Part shown: positions 1 to 7,987 of the stretch, one piece after another
Layout of the letters: the number at the start of each line of letters is the position of its first letter
Position numbering within the stretch: the stretch's first letter is position 1
Notes under the pieces: generated by a model
Database searches by the model: none
What the model was told of the DNA's origin: nothing
Seen by the model: only the letters and a program-made list of their open reading frames with translations
DNA from: Pollutibacter soli
GTDB lineage: Bacteria > Bacteroidota > Bacteroidia > Chitinophagales > Chitinophagaceae
Length of the DNA stretch: 64,000 nucleotides
Direction: 5' to 3'
Assembly (NCBI GenBank): GCA_029269725.1
Contig: JARJHS010000012.1
Coordinates: 77,664-141,663, forward strand
Program-made: the position numbers and the translations under genes

Positions 1-121
1 TTCCGGAATGAAGTCCCGGAAACCGGATAACAAATTATTTTATCTTTTCACTTACTGATCACCTGATGTGTCAATCGTGAACCTACTTGTTTTCTATTGT
101 CTTCTGTCGATCATTTACCGT

Positions 122-760
122 TTATTCTTTAATAATTTTCTTCACCATTTTTAAGTCGCCATAATTTACTTCAAGCATGTACACGCCTGGAGCGAGATCC
201 GGATAGTTTAACGGTATCTTATTCGCACCCTTGATGAGGTTTATACTGTTCGTCGTTTTTAGTTTCGATCCCTGCGCATTGTAAATGGAAATTTGCGCTT
301 TACCTGATTTTGCGGAATTGACAATCGCCATTAATCCCTCATTGAAAGGGTTCGGAGAAACAGAAAAATTCGTAGAATTTAATTTGTCGTTAAATAAAGG
401 TGACTCTGCAATTTTACTTTCTGTTGCCATTGTTGAATCAATGCGTGCAACAAAATTTGAGCCTGCAACTGCAGTAAATCCCGGATATAAAATGATTTTT
501 TCGCGCGCCGTAAAATAGATTGTCGAGCTGCTTTCCCTGATGATCGTATTGCAATCTTCTCCGGCGGCCAATACAGAATTACTGTATATCGAATTTTCCG
601 CACTGGAAAAATCGCCGCACACTTTTTTATATGTTGCAGCAACGGAATTCAATGAGGTAATGTTTTTTTTCTGCGCATGCAGGCAAACCGGTATGAGCAT
701 TATAACGATCAGCAAGGGCGAAAGGTGATTAATGTGAGCGAATTCGGTATATTTTTTCAT
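122..760 (-). CDS. T9SS type A sorting domain-containing secreted protein
   Basis: The 212-residue protein begins with a short basic stretch and a hydrophobic core ending near HAQ, which reads as a Sec signal peptide. The last 80 residues carry the Por secretion system C-terminal signature: SPNPF near residue 135, then the beta-strand pattern ending in LAPGVYMLEV and a basic tail. In Bacteroidota this domain sends cargo through the type IX secretion system for surface anchoring or release. The middle region (residues 35-130) has no domain I recognise. It lies 24 bp downstream of the tail-fibre-like gene on the same strand, so the two are probably co-transcribed surface proteins. The sorting domain is solid; the function is unknown. 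Confidence 0.85.
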   Translation of the reverse strand: MKKYTEFAHINHLSPLLIVIMLIPVCLHAQKKNITSLNSVAATYKKVCGDFSSAENSIYSNSVLAAGEDCNTIIRESSSTIYFTAREKIILYPGFTAVAGSNFVARIDSTMATESKIAESPLFNDKLNSTNFSVSPNPFNEGLMAIVNSAKSGKAQISIYNAQGSKLKTTNSINLIKGANKIPLNYPDLAPGVYMLEVNYGDLKMVKKIIKE

Positions 761-784
761 GATGATTTATTTGAATGATGGAGA

Positions 785-2656
785 TTATTTCTTCAGCGCA
801 TTAATTTCTTCCTGTAATTTTTTGTTCTCCTTGCTTAGTTGAATTACATAAAGGGTGAGTTCTTCAATTTTTTCCATCATGGCTTTATTCATTTCAGCTA
901 CTTTCAAACCTTCTTTTTCTACTTCAGCGGCCGGAGCAATTCCGGGCAGATGTTTATTTGCATTGATATAGCTTTCAAGTTCTTCAAGTGTTCTGAGTTT
1001 ATAATCTTTTTCAAAAACATAGTCACACCATCCCGTTTCCACCCGCACTTCTTTAGCACGAATTGTTCCGCAGACTTCCAGTTTATACGCCGGGGAGGTA
1101 ACACCAATGCCTACATTACCACTACCGAGACTTATTGTCATTCTTGACGTACCGGCACCGATAAAATCAAATTTATCACTGGCATCAGTATAACGAAGTC
1201 CCCACGTTGGATATGCCGGTGAGTGAGCGATCACCATTCGTTCTGTATTTACTGTTCCTGATGCAAACATGAACATCATCGGATTAGGTGTAGCACCAGG
1301 ATTTGCAAATTGTATGGATTGGGTTCCTTCGGTGAAAGTCAGGTTACCCGCCAGGGTCTGCGAACCCACTATATGAAATTTGGATACTGGTTCGGAAGTG
1401 CCAATGCCGATATTTCCTGTACCGAGATTGATTGACAACCTTGAAATACCAGCACCTAGAAATTCAAAACGATCATTTACATCCACATACTGTAGTCCCC
1501 AGTTTGGAAATGTGGGAGAGTGTGCAAATACCATTCGATCGGGATTTTGTATGCCCGACTCGAAAAAGTACATCATTGGTGCAGGCCTGAGTACGGGATT
1601 CGCGAATTGAATCGACTGGGTATCCGAAGTAAATCTGAAATTGCCACCCATAGTTTGATCGCCCACGACATGTAAAGTTGTCAATGGTGCATTGGTTCCC
1701 ATACCAACTTTGCCTGTATTAAAATAGATCGTACCAGTTCCGGATTTCCATTGGCTGGAAGCAGAAGCTGCAGTGGACTGAACAGTTCCATCAGGAAAGG
1801 TTATCGCATGGGTATAAAGATTTTTCCAGCGCTTTGCTGCAGTGCCTAATGTAAGGTTGTTTGTTATCCCGGGTGTAAGGCCTGAGTTGATCAGTGTATT
1901 CGGGCTCAGATTTGATAAGGCTGAATTTACCCCCAGCGGTATCCAGCCATTACTGTAATAATAAAAGCCAGGTGCATTGTTGGTCTGATAAATCAGCAAA
2001 CCATTTATTGCCGCGGAAACCAGAATGGCGTCGCGTTGCGCTTGTGTCATACGCGGAATGAGTAAGCCTTTGGTAGTCGATTTTATATCAAGTATTGCTG
2101 ATTCCGCAGGCACATTTGTTCCGATGCCCGCGTTGCCTGTGGTAAAATAAACGTTCGGTCCTGATGATTTCCAGGCAGGAGATGCGGCGGAAGATTGAAC
2201 GGAACCATCAGCGAAAGTAACTCCGTATGTATGGATATTACTCCATCTTTTCAATGTTGTTCCAAGCGTTAATGTATTGGTAACACCGGGTGATAAGCTT
2301 GCATTGATGAGTGTAGTGGCGCTCAGATTGGAAAGTGAAGTGTTGGCCCCGATGGCAACCCATCCGTTGTTGTAGTAATAAAATCCCGGCAGATTGTTTG
2401 TCTGGTAAATGAGTAAACCATTCACAGCTGTTGAAGTAGGAATGAGGTCGCGTTGCGCCTGTGTCATACGAGGAATCAGGATTCCACTATTGGTCGATTT
2501 AACTTCAAGTAAAGCCGATGATGACGGAGCAGCAGTTCCGATACCGACATTCCCGGTAGCGGGAAATACATTCTGTGCGGAAAGATGGTAGTGAAACAGT
2601 AAGGCAATGATAGAAAAAATTGCTTTTGCCATCAGGGATTGCAAATGTTGTTTCAT
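785..2656 (-). CDS. Modular surface protein with tail-fibre-like repeats and a C-terminal coiled coil
   Basis: This 623-residue secreted protein has a signal peptide ending near LSAQ. It contains two tandem modules of about 135 residues (about 30-165 and 170-300), each with GIGT, IPRMTQAQRD, NGLLIYQTNN and GFYYYNNGW-like blocks. Two shorter modules of about 105 residues follow (about 320-425 and 425-530), each with a THLHVVG- or KFHIVG-type start and a QSIQFANP block. The C-terminus has a TIRAKEVRV motif, then GWCDYVF, then a heptad-rich coiled coil ending in lysines. This layout is common in Bacteroidota proteins related to phage tail-fibre or S74-type chaperone proteins, although the intact S74 catalytic motif is not obvious. 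A surface adhesive or fibre role is inferred. Confidence 0.75.
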   Translation of the reverse strand: MKQHLQSLMAKAIFSIIALLFHYHLSAQNVFPATGNVGIGTAAPSSSALLEVKSTNSGILIPRMTQAQRDLIPTSTAVNGLLIYQTNNLPGFYYYNNGWVAIGANTSLSNLSATTLINASLSPGVTNTLTLGTTLKRWSNIHTYGVTFADGSVQSSAASPAWKSSGPNVYFTTGNAGIGTNVPAESAILDIKSTTKGLLIPRMTQAQRDAILVSAAINGLLIYQTNNAPGFYYYSNGWIPLGVNSALSNLSPNTLINSGLTPGITNNLTLGTAAKRWKNLYTHAITFPDGTVQSTAASASSQWKSGTGTIYFNTGKVGMGTNAPLTTLHVVGDQTMGGNFRFTSDTQSIQFANPVLRPAPMMYFFESGIQNPDRMVFAHSPTFPNWGLQYVDVNDRFEFLGAGISRLSINLGTGNIGIGTSEPVSKFHIVGSQTLAGNLTFTEGTQSIQFANPGATPNPMMFMFASGTVNTERMVIAHSPAYPTWGLRYTDASDKFDFIGAGTSRMTISLGSGNVGIGVTSPAYKLEVCGTIRAKEVRVETGWCDYVFEKDYKLRTLEELESYINANKHLPGIAPAAEVEKEGLKVAEMNKAMMEKIEELTLYVIQLSKENKKLQEEINALKK

Positions 2657-2928
2657 AAAAATTTACGGTTTAATTTGTTCAGGAAATTCAGGGCAGGTTT
2701 TAGGTGGCGGAGCTAGGAAGAGAGCCTGGAAATTCAGCGTTGCTGAAAAAAGAATTTAATGGAGCATATGGAATTTAAGATTTTTTTTGAAGCGGTGTTC
2801 GCATTTGCCAAAATATTTACACCAGTGCACAATCCGGGAAGAAATGCCGGTTCTGATCCGGGTTACTTAAAACCCAGCAAACCAAAACAACTAACACTTC
2901 AGTAAATTCAAATGAAAACAAACTTTAA

Positions 2929-3450
2929 ATGACGGAGAAAGATATCCTGATCACACAAACCCTGGATACGTATCAATGGACGAATACATTTTTGAATTCG
3001 ATTCCATTTGAAAAATGGGATATAACACCCGGGATTTTGGAAACAAATGTCACCTGGCAGGCGGGTCACCTGATCATGAGTAATTATTATCATTCTATTA
3101 TGGTTGTGGCAGGTCATCAGATGGATGTACTAAAAATGGTTCCGTTGAAAGAGTACAATGCATTTTTCACCGACGGTTCTCCAATGGTTTGCGTTGGAAA
3201 AACAAAACCGGAAGAGCTGCTGGAGTACTTAAAAATTGTGCAGGAAAAGTCGATCCATATTCTTGAAAATTTATCACCAGATGATCTTGATCATGCACTC
3301 GAGCCAACTCCAATACCTCATCCGATAGCAAAAATAAAACGGGAAGCGTTGGACTGGAACATCAAACACACGATGTATCACTGTGGGCAGATCGGATTAC
3401 TGAAACGTGTAATCCACGAGCGTTATGATTTTGGATTGCGAAAAGAATGA
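2929..3450 (+). CDS. DinB family protein
   Basis: The 173-residue protein has the DinB/YfiT-like four-helix layout. The N-terminal helix is followed by WQAGHLIMSNYYH (first His ligand), a central helix, and HTMYHCGQIGLLKR near the C-terminus, which supplies the remaining histidines of the metal triad. Family members bind a divalent metal and several act as thiol-dependent transferases; the substrate here cannot be told. The ATG at 2929 follows an A-rich leader and is the natural start. It is one of three DinB-type genes in the window (also 22904 and 56891), and they are not close copies of each other. Confidence 0.85.
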   Translation: MTEKDILITQTLDTYQWTNTFLNSIPFEKWDITPGILETNVTWQAGHLIMSNYYHSIMVVAGHQMDVLKMVPLKEYNAFFTDGSPMVCVGKTKPEELLEYLKIVQEKSIHILENLSPDDLDHALEPTPIPHPIAKIKREALDWNIKHTMYHCGQIGLLKRVIHERYDFGLRKE

Positions 3451-3494
3451 ATAAATTGTATTCCGGAATATTTGTTGATCCCAGGGATCTATAT

Positions 3495-3625
3495 ATTCTC
3501 GTGCCTTCGGCACTTGGATGTCGTCGTGCCAGCAGCACTTGTAACTCTTCGGCAAGTTCATAAATCAGGTTTCGGAATTCTGATTGCGCGACAGCATAGT
3601 TTCATCAGCGTCGCGTGGAGTAGTG
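3495..3625. repeat. Diverged fragment of the 380-bp intergenic repeat
   Basis: This stretch carries the same ordered words as the triplicated unit at 4785-5760: a GTGCC-TTCG-GCAC type hairpin, GTCGTCGTGCC, CACTTG, TTCGGCA, AAATCAG, then TTTCGGAATTCTG and a GCATAGTTTCATCAG-like block. It is clearly related to the 3' half of copy three (5660-5750) but substantially diverged. The rest of 3626-3840 holds no gene I can support. Confidence 0.6.
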
Positions 3626-3840
3626 AACACGACCCGTCCTGTGCCGGCAATTACGTCGTCGTAACAATGGGTTTTTATAAAACCAGGTACATTTCCTCCC
3701 GCTGCAAAATAAATTCTGTATTTTGGAAGAAGCAAATTTAAACTTCCATGGCAGTTGCGCCATGGTGTTGTGTAACCTGGTACTTTACTCATAACCTGTA
3801 AACATCAAACATGACTTTACTTTTAAATATGCCATGCGGA

Positions 3841-4262
3841 ATGTAGTGGCTATTTATTGTAATTCCTTTTGTGCTGGTAATTGTTAGCAGTGTATTTTAT
3901 CTTCTCACACTTCAAACGGCGCTAAAATCGGTTTCACCTGAAAACAGGAAAATGTCTCCTGAAAAAGTCTGGCTTACACTTATACCATTTTTTGGGGCTG
4001 TCTGGCATTTTCTAGTAGTACTGAACATCTCAGATTCGATCAAAGCCGAAGCTAAAAGCAGGAGTCTGCAACTCGATGAATCACGACCAGGCTTTAATAT
4101 CGGCACGCCATGAGCATTCTTAATTGTATGGCTTTTATTCCTGGTATCACTATTCCTGCGGTAATTGCTGCAATGATTTGCGGGATTATTTATTGGGTAA
4201 AAATCGCCGGATATAAAAACATTCTTGCAGGAAACAATTGGAACGGACTTGCAGGCAGATGA
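3841..4262 (+). pseudogene. Broken gene for a small membrane protein (nonsense at codon 2, then frameshift)
   Basis: Reading from ATG 3841, codon 2 is TAG. The same frame then continues as WLFIVIPF and a well-formed membrane protein with two hydrophobic stretches up to TGA at 4111. The sequence picks up at ATG 4110 in the next frame with another hydrophobic helix (AVIAAMICGIIYWVKI) and ends at TGA 4260. Put together this gives about 140 residues, which looks like one protein split by a stop and a one-base shift. A GTG at 3871 could start the first fragment, and the ATGA overlap could in principle couple two real ORFs. The family is not identified, and sequencing error is possible. Confidence 0.55.
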
Positions 4263-4659
4263 CCAAAGATTCTTGAAATCAAAATCTTCGTTGATAAAAC
4301 CCTGGCTGTTGCTATGCATCACATTGCCACTAACATTGGCATGGCTATATTCGATATTGGATGCGCTGACCGACCAGGATAAACCTAACCGAATCGCGGA
4401 AGCGATTGCATTGTTCCCTTTTGGATATTTATTCAGTGGCTCTTCATTGATTCTTCCGGGAATATTTTCTACTATATTGAGTTACCTGCTGAATATTTTA
4501 TTCTGGTACGCAATCGTTTTGCTTTTTTCTCCTGCAAGATTCAGACAAATCAATTATAAATCCGTTTTTCTGAAAATGATTTTAGGTTTGCTGGTCTTTT
4601 GTCTCGGTTTTATCTTGTATGGAATAATAAGTGCTGAAATTTCAGATAGAAGAGGGTAG
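4225..4659 (+). CDS. Small hypothetical membrane protein
   Basis: The ORF encodes up to 144 residues with three hydrophobic segments: about residues 27-47 (KPWLLLCITLPLTLAWLY), 65-100 and 118-138. There is no ATG near the start. TTG 4225 overlaps the upstream remnant by 38 bp, and TTG 4273 would give a cleaner start just before the first helix. No motif points to a function. It follows directly on the broken membrane-protein gene and may once have been in the same transcript. Confidence 0.5.
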   Translation: MQETIGTDLQADDQRFLKSKSSLIKPWLLLCITLPLTLAWLYSILDALTDQDKPNRIAEAIALFPFGYLFSGSSLILPGIFSTILSYLLNILFWYAIVLLFSPARFRQINYKSVFLKMILGLLVFCLGFILYGIISAEISDRRG

Positions 4660-4779
4660 TGTTTCTGATGTAAGTTATTTGGCTATCGGACATTCAGGTC
4701 GCTTATAATCTTTTTTATTCGAAACATTTTTAATTTTCGGAGTAGGGTTTTGGAACCTTCATCAAGCGCTACGTTTCTA

Positions 4780-5760
4780 AAAAAGATTGGTCGATCCTAC
4801 GGATCTTTTGTTTTGTTGCGCCGTGCCCCGGATTAAAATCCGGGGTTATAAGATTATCGAGCCTACGGCTCTTTTAGATATCGTGCTTTCAGCACCGTGA
4901 AGTCGTCGTGCCTTCGACACTTGCAATTTTTCGGCAGGTGCAAAAATCAGGTTTTCGAAAACGGTTTGGGCTACATTTTTTCAACAGCGTACCTCAGAGC
5001 CGAAAGCACAACCCATGTTACATCGGATTCTGATAGTATAGGGTAGAATTTATAATGGAAATTGTTAACTGATGATATCCAATCTGATAATCCCTTCAAT
5101 CAGACATTTTCAATGCTCTGGTATTCCTTTCGAACAGGTTTAGCAGCATTACGTTTCCAAAAGATTGGTCGATCCTACGGATCTTTTCTTTTGTTTGCGC
5201 CGTGCCCCGGATTAAAATCCGGAGTTATAAGACCATCGAGCCTACGGCTCTTTTAGATATCGTGCTTTCAGCACTGTGAAGTCGTCGTGCCTTCGACACT
5301 TGCAATTTTTCGGCAGGTGCAAAAATCAGTTTTCGAAAACGGTTTGGGCTACATTTTTTCAACAGCGTACCTCAGATCCGAAAGCACAACCCATGTTACA
5401 TCGGATTCTGATAGCATAGGGTAGAATTTATAATGTAAAATTGTTAACTGATGATATCCAATCAGATAATCCCTTCAATCAGACATTTTCAATGCTCTGG
5501 TATTCCTTTCGAACAGGTTTAGCAGCATTACGTTTGTAAAAAAGATTGGTCGATCCTACGGATCTTTTCTTTTGTTTGCGCCGTGCCCCGGATTAAAATC
5601 CGGGGCTATAAGATCATCGAGCCTACGGCTCTTTTAGATATCGTGCTTTCAGCACTGTGAAGTCGTCGTGCCTTCGACACTTGCAATTTTTCGGCAGGTG
5701 CAAAAATCAGTTTTCGAAATTCTGTTTGCGCTAAAGCATTGTTTCATAGGCTTACCTTAG
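4780..5760. repeat. Three tandem copies of a roughly 380-bp palindrome-rich unit
   Basis: The word GATTGGTCGATCCTACGG recurs at 4785, 5163 and 5544, giving periods of 378 and 381 bp. Copies one and two are nearly identical over their length. Copy three matches until about 5720 and then diverges. Each unit holds several short hairpins: CCGGATTAAAATCCGG, GAGCCTACGGCTC, GTGCTTTCAGCAC and a GTGCC-TTCG-ACAC stem. The three copies also share a non-palindromic 200-bp spacer (about 4935-5160). No ORF is conserved through the units, so this is non-coding. Confidence 0.85.
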
Positions 5761-6010
5761 AACCGTAGGCTCGATGGATTAAAATCCGGGGTTATAAAAT
5801 TGTCGATACTACGGCTCTGATGGATTATTTGAAAGACAAATACTTCACGAAATCTCAATCATTAACATGCAAGTGCCGAAGGCACGATGATATAATAGAG
5901 CCGTAGGCTCGGTCTATCTTATAGCGGCGGATTTCAATCCGCCGTAAGAATGGCATGAAAAAAACAAGAGCCGTAGGCTCGGCCAATTTTCTGGAAACAG
6001 AATGGGCTAT
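5761..6010. repeat. Scattered short palindromes related to the 380-bp unit
   Basis: The block holds isolated copies of the hairpin words seen in the larger repeat, in both orientations. AGAGCCGTAGGCTC occurs twice (about 5897 and 5969), GGATTAAAATCCGGGG once near 5777, and a GGCGGATTTCAATCCGCC hairpin near 5925. The same 'rich palindrome, TTTAAAATCC-type loop' design with a different stem sequence suggests recurring insertion or copying of stem-loop modules. The rest of the stretch to 6167 shows no gene. Confidence 0.65.
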
Positions 6011-6167
6011 GACCATCGCATAAGCAGCATAGTCAGAATAAATATGCTGCAGTTTCTAAGACATCCATGATTATTTACGAATTGTTAAAACACCTTCGGA
6101 GGTAAAAAGCCTTACAGAGCTCTTATGTAATCTGCAAAATCCCCGCATCATTTGCGAAAAGAATCAA

Positions 6168-6875
6168 ATGAAAAGATTATTTGCTCTAAGCCTGATGATG
6201 TTTGCTTTTAGTTTTGGATTTTCTCAATCAAAGAATTTTATCGATCAGCCATATATAGAAGTTAACGGCTATGCTGATACACTGGTAATTCCCGATGAAA
6301 TATACATTCGCATTCCTCTTTCTGAAAAAGACACGCGCGACAAAGTTTCGATAGAAGATCTCGAAAAGAAAATGGTTACCGGATTGAAAGGTCTTGGTAT
6401 CGATACCGAAAAAGATCTGTCAGCATCCGATATATCCAGCAACTTCAAATACTACCTGCTCAAAAATAAAGATGTCATTAAAACCAAGGTCTATACTTTG
6501 AAGGTAAAAGATGCGGTTACGGTTACCCGTGTATTTATCATGCTGGAAGAAATGGATGTTTCCAACGCTTCAATCGATAGAGTCGATCATACAGCATATA
6601 ATGAAATCCGTAACCAGATGCGAAGCAAAGCCATGGCTGATGCAAAGAAAAGAGCCATCGCACTGACTCAACCCTTAGGACAATCTGCCGGTGCTGCCAT
6701 TCATATTACTGATGTAAATACGGAACCTTTACATAATCAATACCGGGATCGTTCAGCTGAAGTGGTGATCAGGGGTTACGGAACAATGGGGGCTGACAAA
6801 AAAGAGCTGGCGCAGGTTGATTTTGAAAAAATAAGAATCACTGCTTCCATTGATGCAAAATTCGTTTTGAAATAA
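6168..6875 (+). CDS. SIMPL (DUF541) domain periplasmic protein
   Basis: The 235-residue protein has a signal peptide (residues 1-20, ending GFSQ) and then a SIMPL-type fold. It opens with IEVNGYADTLVIPDEI, has the long central helical region, and ends with the SKAMADAKKRAIALTQPLG block (about 160-180) typical of the family. SIMPL proteins are secreted or periplasmic and have been linked to outer-membrane integrity and stress; the biochemical role is unsettled. The ATG at 6168 places the signal peptide correctly. It converges on the isomerase gene at 7986, with a perfect 16-bp-stem hairpin between them. Confidence 0.85.
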   Translation: MKRLFALSLMMFAFSFGFSQSKNFIDQPYIEVNGYADTLVIPDEIYIRIPLSEKDTRDKVSIEDLEKKMVTGLKGLGIDTEKDLSASDISSNFKYYLLKNKDVIKTKVYTLKVKDAVTVTRVFIMLEEMDVSNASIDRVDHTAYNEIRNQMRSKAMADAKKRAIALTQPLGQSAGAAIHITDVNTEPLHNQYRDRSAEVVIRGYGTMGADKKELAQVDFEKIRITASIDAKFVLK

Positions 6876-6900
6876 AAAGAGACAAAAATGCAATTTTTTA

Positions 6901-6963
6901 TATTTGTTGGTGTTCCAGCCGATTTCATTTGAGAAATATTGATTCGTGGAACACCAACAAATA
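6901..6963. terminator. Perfect 16-bp-stem hairpin between convergent genes
   Basis: The arms are TATTTGTTGGTGTTCC and its exact reverse complement at 6948-6963, separated by 31 bp. The element starts 25 bp after the stop of the SIMPL gene and lies before the convergent isomerase gene. It is a solitary member of the GTTGGTGTT hairpin family that forms the array at 59729-60430, also at a convergent junction. A bidirectional terminator or REP-like element is the best reading. Confidence 0.6.
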
Positions 6964-7077
6964 TGGCAATAAGGAACAGCCGGAGGGGCTGAAGAGAATA
7001 GGAGCAGAATAATACGAATACAGGATACAGAATGCTGGGGACGTCGCGAACACTGAGTAATATCTGCTGACTGTTTC

Positions 7078-7986
7078 CTAGAGCGGTTTGGGATCGATTG
7101 CCCGGTAAGCTTCCAGCGCCGCCAAAGCGCCTTCCCTGCCAGGCTTTTTTGTGCGATGTTCCAAACCCATAAATCCCCTGTAACCTTTGTTGTATAGGTG
7201 TTGCAGAACATTTACATAATTGATCTCGCCTGTCGTGGGTTCTGTTCTACCCGGATTGTCTGCAAGCTGATAATAGGCAATTTCATCATAAGCATAATCC
7301 AGGGTCTTCAGCAGATTTCCTTCTTCAATCTGTACATGATAAAAATCAAACAACACTTTAATACTGGGACTGCCTGCTGCTTTCGCCAGCGCATATGCCT
7401 GGGGGATAGTGTGAAGAAACATTCCCGGATGATCGGTCTTGTGATTCATGGATTCCATCACCATGATGATACCATGCGGTTCATAAATTTCTGCAATGCG
7501 TTTGAGTAACTCAATTGCATTTGCCATCTGGAAATCATAGGGAAGTTTCTTGTCACTCATGCCGAGTACATTGTGTACAAACTTTGTATTCATGCGTTTG
7601 GCAATCTCCACGGACTGCCTGATATCATTGAGTACCGCCTCACGTGCAGATGCATCTTTTCCTGCGAAAGTCACGTGTTCAAAAGTCATTGTACCTACAA
7701 ACTGACCGAACTCCATACCCAGCTGCTGAACAGTTTTACTGATCGTTTCCTGTTCGCTTACAGGACGTGACTTCAAACCGGTGTTCTCCCATGCACGAAA
7801 TCCCTGGTCGTATCCCCACCTGATCTGGTCAGCAAGGCTGTCACCCGACGCGGCTTTAAAAATTCCAAATTCGGGCGAGAACTTCATGTTGAAAGCCCTG
7901 GCATATTCAACATTTTTCAATTCGGGAGTACCCAACAGTGCAGCACCACCGAAAAGCGATTGTTCTATAAATTTTCTTCTTTGCAT
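7078..7986 (-). CDS. Sugar phosphate isomerase/epimerase, hydroxypyruvate isomerase-like
   Basis: This 302-residue TIM-barrel protein (xylose isomerase-like AP endonuclease 2 superfamily) starts with MQRRKFIEQSLFGGAALLG, a twin-arginine-like export signal. Metal-binding acidic residues fit the family pattern: VMESMNH around residue 178, LFDFYHVQIEEGN around 213, QLADNPGR around 242 and GFMGLEHR around 275. The arrangement resembles hydroxypyruvate isomerases (Hyi), which interconvert hydroxypyruvate and tartronate semialdehyde, but the exported copies in Bacteroidota often have unknown sugar substrates. The ATG sits one base after the stop codon of the cytochrome gene, so translation is probably coupled. 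A role in periplasmic sugar oxidation is inferred. Confidence 0.8.
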   Translation of the reverse strand: MQRRKFIEQSLFGGAALLGTPELKNVEYARAFNMKFSPEFGIFKAASGDSLADQIRWGYDQGFRAWENTGLKSRPVSEQETISKTVQQLGMEFGQFVGTMTFEHVTFAGKDASAREAVLNDIRQSVEIAKRMNTKFVHNVLGMSDKKLPYDFQMANAIELLKRIAEIYEPHGIIMVMESMNHKTDHPGMFLHTIPQAYALAKAAGSPSIKVLFDFYHVQIEEGNLLKTLDYAYDEIAYYQLADNPGRTEPTTGEINYVNVLQHLYNKGYRGFMGLEHRTKKPGREGALAALEAYRAIDPKPL

Positions 7987-7987
7987 G

